64,000 bases of DNA from Colius striatus (GCF_028858725.1 NC_084772.1:20375548-20439547); one strand, 5' to 3'; shown: positions 22,001 through 32,783, counted from the stretch's first letter. Numbers and translations are program-made. Notes: generated from the letters alone by a model not told the origin.

Positions 22001-25000
22001 ACTCTGAGAGGGGTGTGAGCCCCTGTGCCAGGCTGCCCAGGGAGCTGGAGGAGTGCCCAGCCCTGGAGGGATCCCAGAGCCCTGGAGCTGAGGTGCTGAG
22101 GGCTGTGGGTCAGTGCTGGGCTGGGCAGGGTGAGGGGAGGGCTGGCACTGCAGCAGCTTCAGGGTCTTTGCCAACCCCAATGGTTCAATGATTCCATGAC
22201 CTAGGCATGGCAGCACAAGAGTGCATTAAACTAAAAGAGAGAAGGACCAGCTTTTGCAGCTGGCAAAGGATCCTCAGCACCTCTGTGTGGCAGCAGGAGC
22301 CAGGAGCAAGCGGGAAGGATGGGAGAGGGGGATGCTTCCTTCACAAACAAACTCAGTTCATGTCCAAAACCTGCCCAGGGACCTGTTCCCAGCACAAGCC
22401 CTCAGCTTCCCCAGCAGCTGGGCACCACCCCCAGGAAACCCCCCTCAGCCTGAAACCAGGTGGGGTTTGGGTTCAAAAGCTGCGTGGGAAAGGAACCAAG
22501 ACAAACCTTCCCAGCCCTTCTGAGGTGATGCAGTTGAAATCAAACCTCTGTGGGCCATTCCTCCTGGGTGGAGAAAGGGCCTCTGAGAGCCCCCCTGAAC
22601 CACGTTACCCTCCTTCCCAGGGCAGGGTTTGGACCTGAAGTGAGCGTCGGCCTCTGGACACTAATGCACCGAAGTAGGGGACACACACACCTCTTCTCCT
22701 CCTCTTCCTCCCCAGGGTTCCCTCTGGAGCAGCAGCAGAAACGGGGCCGACAAAAGGTCATGCAAGACAGAGGGATGGAGGGGCAAGGAGAGAAGAAGAG
22801 ATGGAAAAGGTTGTTAGAGGCAGAGAGAGGAAAGAGGCGAGAGAAAAAGAGGAGTTTAGTTCTGGTTCCTTCCCCCAGTCCCCTGCCCTCCCTGCTCAGA
22901 GGAGGAAAAGCCTCCCCAGCTTCTGAGGATGCAGTGTGGCCACCCCAGGGATGCTCTGGCCACCCCAGTGATGCCCTGCTCACCCCAGGGATGCTCTGGC
23001 CACCTCAGTGATGCCCTGCTCACCCCAGGGATGCTCTGGCCACCTCAGGGATGCCCTGCTCACCCCAAGGATGCCCTGCTCACCCCAGCAATGCCTTGGC
23101 CACCCCAGCGATGCCCTGGCCACCCCAGGGATGCCCTGGCCACCCCACAGAGATAGGCACAAGCCCATCACCATGGACCCTTTGGCAACCCACTGTGGCT
23201 GAGCTCCAACCCTGGTGTTTCCAGCCCAGCCCCCGGGACACCAGCCCTCACCAACCACCTCCTCTGCCAAGGATTTTAATCCAGTGTCACCCAACAGCTT
23301 GTGTTATCTTCTCCCAAGGACTGAGGAGGGGTTCACCACCAGCTTCCACCCCCCACCCTGAGATGCTCAGAGTCCCCCCCAGGCTGCAGCTCTCCAGGCT
23401 GGGGTCTGTTTCTGCAGCAGAGGCAGACTCAGCCATCAGATTAATTGGGAAAGGCACTTGGAGCAGAGAGCAGCTGCTGCTGGTGTCTGTCCTTGTGAGA
23501 CATTTGCTGCTGCTAATTTGGGGCTTAATCAAAGCAAATGCAGTTCTGGGTACGTTACTGTTCAATGGGCTCTCTCAGTGGCTGGCTTGGAATGAAACAG
23601 AGAAAAAAAGAGAGACAAGCAATAAAAGAGAAAGCAAAGATTGATGTGAGCCTGGCAGAGCAGCCCAGGCTGTGGGGCAGGGCTGCCCTGGTTCAGCTCA
23701 GCTTCGGGAGAGATGCAGGAGGGCTGGCTGATCCAAGGTGAGCCCTCCCTGCAGACAAAAAGGGCTGCTCAAGGGCTCTGAGCTCAATGACTCACACTCT
23801 GAGAGCTCAAAGGCTCGCTGGAGCAAGAGATGGGTGTGAGGGAAGTGAGCAACTGGCCCACCCCTGCACCCCTGGCACCCAGGCACTCCCTGCACACAGC
23901 CCCTGGCAGGGTTTCACCCCATCCTCCCAGCTCTCTGGCCATGCTGCCATCTCCAGCTCTCAGCCTTGCCCCACACTGCCCTGGCAGCACTTCCACAGCC
24001 CTCCTGGGACCTGGGGCACCCCCTCCCCAGCCATTGCCCCCTCCCCACTAAGCATCATTTCCCAGATCTGCTTGTGAACTAAGCACCAAGAGCCTGAACC
24101 CTGGCTGGGTTTATTTGCACAGCTCTAGGGTTTTGTTCTCACAAAAAAACAATGCAAAAGGAGCAAGAAAAGCTCCCTGGCATCCCTGTGGGGAGCTGAC
24201 CCCACCTGCCCACCCCACAGCACGGTGCCAACAGCAGCTCTGCAGCCAGGGCTGGGAAGCAGAGCAGGTTCCCCACAGTCAGTAACGCTCAGAGCCATCA
24301 GGAGCTGGGAGGGAAGGTGCTCAGAGGGGCTGGAGGGGACATGGTGTGTCCTTTTCCCGGGGGGATGTGTCCTACCTGGTGGGAGGGGACCTCTTCCTGC
24401 GCTCGCAGTGCACGGCGTCGAAGAAGGCAGCGTTCCAAAAGCGCAGGTTGTGCCTGCAGGGAGGGACGGGGCTGCTGGGGATGGCCACATCCCACCTCCC
24501 CCAGCACAGCCACAAGCCCTCCCAGGGCCAAGCTCCCCCGTTTCCCAGGGCCTAGGGGGTGATTCAGGAGGGAGTTCATCTCCTTGTGTGGCTACAACTG
24601 ACCTCTGACTAGCACAAGGGATGTGCAAAAGCCATGGTCACCTCTTTCATAGAGCAAAGCCCTTGAAGCTGCTGCAGGCCCAGCCCTCCCCTCACCCTGC
24701 CCAGCCCAGCACTGACCCACAGCCCTCAGCACCTCAGCTCCAGGGCTTTGGGGTCCCTCCAGGGCTGGGCACTCCCCCAGCTCCCTGGGCAGCCTGGCAC
24801 AGGGGCTGACACCCCTCTCAGGGAAACAGTTCTGCCTCAGCTCCAACCTCAACCTCCCCTGGGGCAACTTGAGGCTGATTCCCCTTGTCCTGTCATTCAT
24901 TACCTGGGACACAAACCCCCAGCTCCCTGCAGCCTCCTGTCAGGGAGTTGCAGATAATGCTCCTGTCTCCCCTCAGCCTCCTCTTCTCCAGGGGCTACAG

Positions 25001-28000
25001 CAGCCTAAAGGCTCCCACGAATGTCTGGGCAACGTGTGGGCAAGGAGGGCAAATCCCCTCCCTGGGGAGGGCAAATGTCCTCACCAGCGTGGCCAACACT
25101 GGGCAGGAACCACCTGGCCCCAGGAAGGCATTACCAGATGGGCTGCTGCTTGAGGTGCATGTACAGGTAGATCTTCTCTCCTTTCTTCTCCTCCTCTGGG
25201 CTCTGCACAGAAACTGTGGGGGACACACAGTTACATGCTGAGATCTGGGTGAGTCCCACCTTCCCACCCCTGCACAGGCAGCCGTGGTGGTGAGCTCTGC
25301 AAACCACAAGCTCATCCTCAGCAACACAGAGAGGAGCTGTGGCTGCTCTTTGTGGGCAGATGTTAGCTCTGATATGGGCATGGATGCCCCAGGAGGATAC
25401 TCAAGGAGCTGGAGTGCTGGCTGGGTAGCACACACAGCTACCAGCAGGGAAACTCAGAGGGTGCCTGAACCTCTTCAATCTGTGCCTCTGAGCACGAGGT
25501 GTCACCAGTTGTCCTTGTGGGACAAGAGCTGTGGTTGCTCCTGAGGAGGTGTGGAAGCTCCAGCCCTGACAGCTATCTCTTACCACATCCAATCTGCTTG
25601 AGCAACACTGGCTCTACTCACCCGTCTTCTTCAGCTTCTCCTTGGGCTTGTCCTCACCTTCACTGTGGGACAGAGATCAGTGTCAGCTCCCCCTGACAGG
25701 GCAAAGCCATGGCCCCCCTGGCAAGGGGAGCACCTTCATGTGAAAGACCCTCCCATGACACTGTCCCCAAGGCCAGAAAGGTGGCTGAGAGACCAGAGTG
25801 TCCATCCCTGTCAGACCCAGAAGAGAGAAGGTGCAGAAGACCACAAAGCAACAGCCCCATCTCCTGCAGCCACATCTCTCCATGCCCAAGGGATGCAGGA
25901 CTCCCAGACCACAAGATGCCCAATGCCCAGAGCATGGGAGCAGGCTGGAGACCACCTTCCCATGGCCATGACAAGCCCTGGCCTCACAGTGACCCTACAC
26001 CCAGGAGCTTTCTGGCTTGGTCACTTTAGGGTCGCCCACCTCAGCCCACCCTGCCAACCCTACAGGCTGATACCCACTCGCTCTTTTTGGTGATGGGACC
26101 CTTCAGTTTGGTCTCCAGGCCTCCAAAGAAGCCCTTGACGTTCTCAGTCTTGGCTGAGGTGGTTTTCAGCAGCCTCTCTGCGATGTCCTTCTTCTCTGCC
26201 AACCAGCTGTTGGCTGACCTCAGGTACGAGTCGATGCTGCCCATTGGCTTCTCCTTGGCCTCCAAGGGCAGGGCATGGGGCTTGCCTGTGGGCAACATGG
26301 CAGCAGCTCAGTTGGTCCCATGGTCCTGGGTGCTGCCAGCTCCTGAGAGACCTGCCCCCAGCTACAGGGTGCACCATGGAGACCAGGAGCCAGATGGAAA
26401 CAGCCTAGACCTCATCCCATCCCAGTTCCTGGGGGTCTTGATCCTCCCCCTCATTCTGCAAATCCAGCCCCTCATGGAGGAGTGACCACCACACTCAGTG
26501 CTCCTGGGCTGGAGGGGTTGTATCCTATCCCTAGCGTTGGGGAACACCTGGGACTTGCCACCATCCAGCCACCCCTGGCTAGAAGCAATGACAAACCAGC
26601 ATCAGCATGAGCTAATCCCTCACCAGGGTCTCTGACAGGTTTGCACACCTCCTCAGCCATGGAGGCTCTTTTCCAGCCAAAATCAGAGTGAGACAGAGAA
26701 CACCAAGCTTGGGTAGCCCCCACCCACCCTTCCCATGCACAGGCCAGCCTTCCCCACCACTCCCCAGCACAAGCAAAGCCCACCAAGGCTGCAGGTGCCT
26801 CTCACCCAGGTAGTAGTAGGTGAAACACATGGTCATGAGGTTCTTGGCAGGGCTGAAATCATCCATCTGGTGACACCTGGCAGGGAGGGAGGGTTCAGGG
26901 AAGACACCCAGCGATGAGAACCCGAGCAGCCCCGTGGTTGCTGCCCCTCCTGGAGCCATGGCTCTGCTCTCAGGGGCAACAAAGCCCCAATCCCCCCTTC
27001 CCCAACTTACTCGAAGAGCACGAGGGCGAAGGACTGCATGAGGCGGTAGAAGGTCTGCTCTGACACACACTTGGAGTTGCAGCGCTGCAGGCACAAAGCC
27101 CAGGGTTGGTTTGGCACAAAGCTTGGCCTCTGGCACAGCTCTGCAGGGCACCTGCCTGCAGCACAGGCAGCCCCTGCCCACCCCAGACCTCCCACTGCAC
27201 AGGGGTGGGCACAGGGCACAGGCAGCACTTTGGCTCTGCCAGGGCTCTGTGTGTGCAGTGGGACATTCCTGAGTGCTGGAGGGGGGTTGTTTTAAACAAA
27301 ACAGGTGACACCTCTCCCACATTGCCACAGGCAGCTATTGAAGTGCCTCAGGGTCTGTTTCTTCACTTCTGTGTCTCTCTGTACTGGAGTGTTTCCCTTT
27401 CATAGAATCATTGTGGTTGGCAAAGCCCTTGGACCTGCTGCAGTGCCAGCCCTCCCCTCACCCTGCCCAGCACCACTGACCCACAGCCCTCAGCACCTCA
27501 GCTCCAGGGCTTTGGGATCCCTCCAGGGCTGGGCACTCCCCCAGCTCCCTGGGCAGCCTGGCACAGGGGCTCACACCCCTCTCAGGGACACAGTTCTGCC
27601 TCAGCTCCAACCTCAACCTCCCCTGGGGCAACTGGAGCCCGTCTCCTCTTGCCCTGTCATTTGTTACTCAGGAGAACAGACCCATCTCCACCACTCCAGC
27701 CTGTGTCAGGCGGTTGTAGAGCATCATCATGCCTCCTCTCAGCCTCATTTCCTCCAGGGGCTAAAACTTTCACCAAGTTCCTGCCCTCCACAAAGATTGC
27801 TTTGGGGTATTTGCCAAGTGCCCTGGCCTGAGGCTGCTGCCCAGGAGCTCCAGAGCTCCTTGTCCCCTCTCTCCCTTACCTGGGCGCTCACGTATCTCGC
27901 AAACCACTCCCTGCCCTTCCCGCTCTCGCTGCTGCACAGCTCACCAAACCTGGCCTTCTCTTCTTGGTCCAAATCCTCTCTGAAACAGGGAAACAGAAAC

Positions 28001-29610
28001 AAACCACCATGAAAGTGGAGGATGGGGATGGCACTCCCCACCCAGCCAGCACGGCTCAGCTCCCCCACGTCACCCCTCCTCACAGCAGCGTCCCAGCGCT
28101 GCCACGCCAGGAGGAAGGCGGAGGCAAAGGGGAACATCCATGTCATCCCTCAGCTTACACTGCTCTTTTGTTCCTCCCTGGCAGGGGGGAAACCAAAGGC
28201 AGCATGAGAAGGGAAGAGCCAAGGACAGCCCGAGCAGAAGCTGAGCTCTGGAGACAGGCACTCTGCCCCAGAGCAAACCCTGCTCTTGCTGCTGCTCATC
28301 ACGCTCTGATTGCTCAATCCTGCCTGACACACTGAGCTGCAGCCTTACAGACCACAGCCATGGGAGCTGGGGGAGCAGGGCTGGGGCTGGGAGAGCCAGG
28401 GACACCTGTGTGTGCCCCTGGTAGCTGCATGAGCATCCACAGAGGTGCCCCAGAGGGGAGATGAGATGGACACTCCCCAGTCCAGTGAGCCCCTGGCATG
28501 GGAAAGGGGAGAAAGAGACGGGGAGAGAAGCTGGAGGTGAAAGATGATCCAAGATGTGCCTGCGAGACAAGTCAGAGCTCACATCCCCTCTTTAGCTCCA
28601 ATGCCACATCATGGCCAGGAGCACTGAGCTGCTGTCCTGGTTTTGGCTGGGATGGAGTTAATTTTCTTCCCAGCAGCTGCTCCAGGGCTGTACTTTGGGT
28701 TCCCACTGCAGAGTGTGTTGATAGGACAGGGATGCTGTGGGTATTGCTGAGCAGTGCTGCACAGCACCAAGGCTGCTTCTGTCCCACCAGCAACTGGCCT
28801 GGGGTGGGGACAGTGTGCACAGGCATCTGTGAGGGAGCATGGCCAGAAGAGCTGAGCCCAACCAGCCAAAGGGCTGTTCCATACCACAGAGCAGCATGTC
28901 AGGGAGGATTGCTGCTGGGGATGGTGAGTGACTGCATCAGGCAGCACTTGGCTGCTCCTGAGCTTGGTTTCTCTTGATTCCTGTTGTTACATTTAACTCT
29001 CCTTACTGTTATTGTCTTTGGTTTTGATTTAGTTCTTACACCTGTTCTTACCTTGCCCCCCCCAGCCTTGAGCTGCTGCTCTGCTTCCCCTCCCCACCCC
29101 ACTGGATGCGCTGGGAGGGAGCGAGCGCCCATGTGGGGCTTTGCTGCCCTTTGGGCTTAAGCCACAACAGCCTCAATAGCCAAGCCTGAGAGACAGGACA
29201 CAAACAGCTGCCCCTGCAGTGGGAGCACAGCCAGATGCCACCCCATGGCACATCCCCTGGCAGCAGCCAGCCCCTCTCACTCACCCCCCGCTGAAGATCT
29301 TCTCCACGTAGTGCCTGACGAAGTCTCTGCGCTCGGCCGACTCCTGGTCCAGAGCCGACTCTGTGCTGTGGCTGGAGGACAAGGACTCGTTGGAGGAGGA
29401 GTGGTGGTGGCCACCCCAGTGCCTGGGAGAGTCACCCATGTCGTTGTCACTGTCTGCAGACTCGGTGGCATCGCTCTCCTCCACGTCCCCGCCGCCGTGC
29501 CCGTTGCCGCTGGGAGCCACGGGAGGAGAGGGCTCTGAGGGGATGCACGGGGGTGTTTCGGTGTCAAAGTCAATGAGGTTCCCTACAGGCACGTCCAAGG
29601 GGGCCTCCAT
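19021..29610 (-). CDS. KIAA0513: KIAA0513 homologue, complete coding region
   Basis: Twelve exons join in phase with GT-AG introns: 29285-29610, 27880-27979, 27011-27084, 26806-26876, 26078-26285, 25622-25662, 25135-25213, 24376-24453, 22691-22723, 19828-19908, 19173-19267 and 19021-19070. The total is 1236 nt, 411 residues. The order matches the human protein as I remember it: a start with VPVGNLIDF, an acidic Ser-rich linker (residues about 40-90), [95 protein letters not shown], and an end at DHIEQMAVE. There is no signal peptide or membrane span. It is a cytoplasmic protein, strongly expressed in brain in mammals, with no established biochemical activity. I believe protein databases assign it an SBF1/SBF2-type domain, which I could not check. 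The start ATG has G at -3 and +4. Confidence 0.95.
19173..19267 (-). CDS. KIAA0513: KIAA0513 coding exon 11
   Basis: 95 nt, acceptor CTTCCTCAG and donor GAAG|GTAGCC. It encodes residues about 364-395, including [20 protein letters not shown] and the IGNLDE turn. Confidence 0.95.
19355..19705 (-). mobile_element. CR1 LINE fragment in a KIAA0513 intron
   Basis: Minus-oriented, same subtype as 15.5 kb (CTGCTCCAGCAGCTTCCCCT, TGTTTGTGTTCCAGCCTGTG). It begins 88 bp from exon 11 and ends 123 bp from exon 10, so it nearly fills this short intron in the sense orientation of the gene. Confidence 0.86.
19828..19908 (-). CDS. KIAA0513: KIAA0513 coding exon 10
   Basis: 81 nt. It encodes [13 protein letters not shown], then [13 protein letters not shown]. 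Donor CTGGG|GTGAGC. The exon starts with one base that completes an Arg codon with either the 33-nt exon or exon 8, so the frame survives skipping of the 33-nt exon. Confidence 0.95.
21470..21605 (+). mobile_element. CR1 LINE tail fragment
   Basis: Plus-oriented: GGTCAGTGCTGGGCTGGGCA, then the CAGCAGCTTCAAGGGCTTTG block, ending at ATGATTCAGTGGTTCTATGA. In the intron between exons 9 and 10, antisense to KIAA0513. Confidence 0.85.
22005..22200 (+). mobile_element. CR1 LINE tail fragment
   Basis: Plus-oriented. It carries GAGGGGTGTGAGCCCCTGTG, the GGAGTGCCCAGCCCTGGAGG block, and the tail AATGGTTCAATGATTCCATG. Antisense within KIAA0513. Confidence 0.88.
22691..22723 (-). CDS. KIAA0513: KIAA0513 coding exon 9, 33-nt small exon
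   Basis: A 33-nt exon encoding [10 protein letters not shown] between split Arg codons. It fills exactly the place of the short acidic stretch of the form G-D-A-G-E-E-E-E-K that I recall in human KIAA0513. The acceptor is preceded by CTGCTGCTGCTCCAG and the donor is a weak AG|GTGTGT within a GT run. The length is a multiple of three and both junctions fall at the same codon position, so it can be included or skipped without a frame change. Exon 8 joins exon 10 in frame without it. Confidence 0.8.
22927..23150. repeat. 20-bp minisatellite in a KIAA0513 intron
   Basis: About 11 tandem copies alternating GGATGCTCTGGCCACCCCAG and TGATGCCCTGCTCACCCCAG types. The array starts about 200 nt upstream, in transcript direction, of the 33-nt exon. 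Confidence 0.93.
24376..24453 (-). CDS. KIAA0513: KIAA0513 coding exon 8
   Basis: 78 nt. It encodes [18 protein letters not shown] and the basic RKRSPPT tail. Acceptor TCCCTGCAG, donor CCAG|GTAGGA. Aromatic-rich, one of the best conserved blocks of the protein. Confidence 0.95.
24640..25005 (-). mobile_element. CR1 LINE fragment
   Basis: Minus-oriented, starting near the inverted tail (AAAGCCCTTGAAGCTGCTGC). It runs through the standard blocks to GTCAGGGAGTTGCAGATAAT and CAGCCTCCTCTTCTCCAGGG. It occupies much of the intron between exons 7 and 8, in the sense orientation. Confidence 0.9.
25135..25213 (-). CDS. KIAA0513: KIAA0513 coding exon 7
   Basis: 79 nt. It encodes [20 protein letters not shown] and ends in KQQPI plus two bases of a Trp codon. 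Acceptor CCCCCACAG, donor CTG|GTAATG. Confidence 0.95.
25622..25662 (-). CDS. KIAA0513: KIAA0513 coding exon 6
   Basis: A short 41-nt exon encoding [13 protein letters not shown], a charged linker. Acceptor TCCCACAG, donor ACGG|GTGAGT. Charge pattern and position match the human linker rather than its exact residues. Confidence 0.93.
26078..26285 (-). CDS. KIAA0513: KIAA0513 coding exon 5
   Basis: 208 nt. It encodes residues about 191-259, including [20 protein letters not shown] and [16 protein letters not shown]. Donor GA|GTGGGT, the weaker of two nearby GT choices, was chosen because it alone keeps the frame into exon 6. Confidence 0.95.
26806..26876 (-). CDS. KIAA0513: KIAA0513 coding exon 4
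   Basis: 71 nt. It encodes [20 protein letters not shown] and the following YYL. Acceptor CCTGCCAG, donor CTGG|GTGAGA. Confidence 0.96.
27011..27084 (-). CDS. KIAA0513: KIAA0513 coding exon 3
   Basis: 74 nt. It encodes [20 protein letters not shown] and LVLF. Acceptor GTGCCTGCAG, donor CGA|GTAAGT. Confidence 0.96.
27398..27772 (-). mobile_element. CR1 LINE fragment
   Basis: Minus-oriented with an intact 3' tail (inverted: CATAGAATCATTGTGGTTGG). It runs to the CCTCTCAGCCTCATTTCCTC block. It sits between exons 2 and 3, ending about 110 bp from exon 2. Confidence 0.92.
27880..27979 (-). CDS. KIAA0513: KIAA0513 coding exon 2
   Basis: 100 nt. It encodes [20 protein letters not shown] and [13 protein letters not shown]. 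Acceptor CTGTTTCAG, donor CAG|GTAAGG. Confidence 0.96.
28633..29169 (+). mobile_element. solo LTR of an avian endogenous retrovirus
   Basis: About 537 bp from TGTCCTGGTTTTGGCTGGGA, with GGAGTTAATTTTCTTCCCAG close behind, to a CCACAACA end, giving the TG...CA termini of an LTR. The start block and the internal GGCCAAAGGG-like and CATACCA segments recur in a common avian LTR family I recognise from memory. No gag, pol or env sequence or second LTR is present, so it is a solo LTR. The flanking pentamers (GCTGC and GCCTC) are not a clean target duplication, consistent with age. It lies in the intron between coding exons 1 and 2 of KIAA0513, antisense to the gene. Confidence 0.75.
29285..29610 (-). 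CDS. KIAA0513: KIAA0513 coding exon 1
   Basis: Encodes residues 1-108 plus two bases. [18 protein letters not shown], then a disordered Pro-, Gly- and acidic-rich part ([24 protein letters not shown]), then the start of the folded region ([16 protein letters not shown]). The ATG was chosen because it follows GCC (strong Kozak context) and matches the family N-terminus. The frame is open a little further upstream but has no other ATG. Confidence 0.94.
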
Positions 29611-29767
29611 GGCTCTGCCAGGGGATGTGGCAGCCTTGCAGGGGTTCTGTCCTCGTCTTTTCAACCCTCACTGGGGTGTGGAGGCCATGGCTGGTGGGAT
29701 GCCTGGGAGGACGGGCTGGCTAAGGCAGACAGACCCTTCTGTGAGGGGATGGGTTACTGCAAGACAT
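29611..29767 (-). other. KIAA0513: 5' UTR part of KIAA0513 exon, with short upstream ORF
   Basis: A strong acceptor (CTTCCTCCTGTCTTTCAG) ends at 29768, predicting that this exon starts at 29767. Its first three bases are an ATG that opens a 15-residue upstream ORF ending in TAG at 29720. The remaining 109 nt lead to the main ATG. Confidence 0.65.
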
Positions 29768-30979
29768 CTGAAAGACAGGAGGAAGACAAGAGTGAGGACA
29801 GGGCCCCAGCAAACCACCACCGTGGACCTTGGGCAAGGAGACCACAGGCTACCACCCACAACGTGCCCAGGATGCCCATTGGCAATGGGGAGAGGCAGGA
29901 GAGGGATGCAGCAGGCAGAGCTGGCTGCTCTCCATCCCCCCATGAATCAGCAAACCCATGCAGTGCTCCTGTGCTTTCTGCACCCTTCCAGTGGGCTTTC
30001 CATCCTTCAGCCCACAAAAGAGACAATTTGAGCCCAAGCTCCATATGCCACGTTTGGGATGTGACATCTCACAGCCTGACAGGCAAAACTGAGTGGGCAA
30101 GAGCCAGCAGCTGGCAAACACACTGGTGATTTTCCAGGGCAGCCCCAGAGAAGCATCTTCCTCTCCCCTTCCCTCTGCTCACAGGTCTGCCTGACCCCAC
30201 TGGGAGACAGGATCATCTTCAGAGTGGAGCATCCCAGTGTTAAACATGCACTGACAAGCTGGGAATGGAAGGGGGTTGCTGAACACAACAGAAATTGCAG
30301 TGAGAGGTGGATGTAGGGCTCTGGGCTGCAATTAGATTCATTAGTTTTGGCATCCAACCCAGACTGCAAAGGCCCTGCAAGGCAGGCTGAGGCAGCTCTG
30401 TCACTGCACATCCCAGTGGTACTGCAGCAAAAGGGGCTGCCCTGAAGCTGCCTCTTGGTCACAGAATCTTTCATGTCCTCAGGGAGTGTGTTCCTGCCCT
30501 GGGAGGTGGGAGGTGATGCCTTCTGAGAGGTGGGCTCCTCACAAGCAGCCTCACTGCAGCAGCTGGACATGGGGTCAGCACAGGGCATGGCAGCAGGAGC
30601 CAGGGCAGCAGTACAGGTAGAGCAGGGACAAGCCCAGGGCAGCGTGATGGTGGCACTGCCACAACTCCTCTGGCTTCAAGGGAACTGATCCCAGGACACA
30701 GGCAACTACCCCCAGAGCAAAAAACAACCCCAAACCACTCCACATCCCTTTCAGCTCAAAGAATGGCAAACCCCAAAGGACCAGTGTCCAGTTCATCAGG
30801 CAGAAAGGAGTGCAGAGTGCAATCAAATCTGCAGTGTTTCACCAAGCAGAGCACAGTCCCAGCTCAGGGGCTGGGAAAAGAACCCACTGGCTGCAGGAGC
30901 AGCTCTCCCAGCAGCACCTTCCTCCTCCCCACTGCCCCTTTGAGTCAGTGAGCTGCTGGGACCCACAGGACAGAGACCT

Positions 30980-31270
30980 CACTGCAGCCTCCTGTCAGGG
31001 AGTGTCAGAGGGTGCTGCTGTCTGCCCTCAGGCTCCTCTTCTCCAGGCTCAACACCCCCATTCCTTCAGCCCCTCCCCAGCACCCTTGTGCTCCAGCCCC
31101 TTCCCCAGCTCTGTGCCTGGCTCTGGCCACGCTGCAGCCCCTCAGTGTCCCTGTGGCAGTGAGTGAGGGGCCCAGCACTGAGCACAGTGCTGCAGCCTCC
31201 CCAGGGCCCAGTACAGGGGGATAATCCCTGCCCTGCTCCTGCTGGTCACACTGGTGCTGACAGAAGCCAG
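30980..31270 (-). mobile_element. CR1 LINE internal fragment
   Basis: Minus-oriented and lacking the tail. It begins CAGCCTCCTGTCAGGGAGTG and reaches the AGTACAGGGGGATAATCCCT and CTGCTCCTGCTGGTCACACT blocks of the reverse transcriptase region. Confidence 0.85.
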
Positions 31271-32766
31271 GCTGCCTCTGTGAGCTGGGCACTGCTTGGC
31301 AAGTGAAAGTCCCACATCTCCCTTCACTTGCAGCCTGTAGGGAAACTGCAGAAACTCCTCTGCTGAGTGGACATCCTTCCAAGCACCCATCTGGATGGGA
31401 ATTGCTCCCACTGACCTGGGGAGGTGACAGGCCATGCACCAGCAGTGCATCCACACCGCACCAAGGATGCTCTCCCAGCACCTGGGCAGCATCCTGCCCT
31501 GGCCACAGCAGGGCTTGGTCTTGCTTTGCAGCAGAGGTGATGTAAATACAGCCCATGTCCCCGTTTCCCAGCCATGTCAGGGGACATCTCCCTCCTAACC
31601 TGCTGGAAGGGGGGTGGGATATGCACCTCCCCACAGCATAAGTCCTGCTGGCCCTCAGAGGGGAAAGGATGTGGCTCTGATGCAGGGGCAATGGGACACA
31701 CAGACTCCTCGCTGCTGGAGCCACAGGGCAAAGTGCCATTTCCCAGTGCTGGCGCTTCTCCACGCTGCAGCCTGCCCCGGAGATCCACACCAACCTCACC
31801 CACCCCTGCAAGAACCCATCCGAACCCCCGGGCTCGCGTCTCGCACCGTGCAGCCGCGGTCTGACACGGCACGGCTCTCGCAGCACCGAGGGGGCACCGT
31901 GTAGCCAGCAGCCCCCATCCCTGCCCCGGGGCACACCCGGCAAGGCACCTCCACACCCCCCCGGGGCCGTCCCGGCGGGCACCCGGCCAGCGCCGCAGGG
32001 CTCTGCAAGGGCACCGCGGGCACAGCTTTGTTCCTGCCAGGGAAAACTCCCCGTGCCGGCAGGGAACAGGCTGTTTCTCCCCAGGGAACCGGTCAGTCTT
32101 GTTCCCCCGTGTGTCTCCCGCGGCGCCGACGGCAGCAGCGGGGTCAGGGCTGAGGGACACGGAGCCGTAGAGTGCCGGATCGCTCAAGCCACCCTCAATC
32201 CGACGCCTCCCCCTCCTCCCACAGCACCCCACGGACGTTTCGAGGCACAAACCTCATTGCTTACAGACCAGCCCTGGGACGTCGGGAGGCTGCGGCTGCC
32301 CTGAGTTTGCTTGTCCCGCTGCAGATCTGCTCCGCTCCCTTGTCCATCAGGCCTCAAGCACAGCCGAATCGTGTCCTACCCGCGGCAGGCAGAGCCCCTC
32401 CAGCCCGTGCCGCTGAGTGAAAGCGGTTCCCCGCATAGCAGCGGGGCCGTGAGCCCAGACCTGGCGCGGGGGCGGGCAGAGCAGAGCCCGCACACACTCG
32501 GTGCGTGCCAGAGGCAGCTCCCCGCAGAGAGCGGGGCGACAGCCCGCAGCCGCCGTCCCAAAGCTGCTGCAGGACCGCTTGGGAACACCGCTGATCCCCT
32601 GGGTTAGTCCCCTGGGCTCTCCCCCTCTCCACAGCCAGCATTAACCCCCAGGGGTCAGGGCACGCAGCTGAAGGACGGAGCCGTTTCCAAAGCACCCGAA
32701 GCCCAGCAAGCTCCCAACTTGCCCCCACTTAATGCAAAGAGCCCTTTCCTCCTCCTGCCCGTCAGA

Positions 32767-32783
32767 CACCAGATGGCAGCGCC
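32767..32783 (+). promoter_or_regulatory. CTCF-like motif
   Basis: CACCAGATGGCAGCGCC matches the CTCF core consensus (CCASYAGRKGGCRSY) except for the first base. It lies in the CpG island, plus orientation. Confidence 0.45.

Noticed and set aside
31005-31982. A 325-codon minus-strand frame upstream of KIAA0513
   Set aside because: It runs through a CR1 fragment and into the GC-rich CpG island, where stops are rare; the composition is not that of a known protein.
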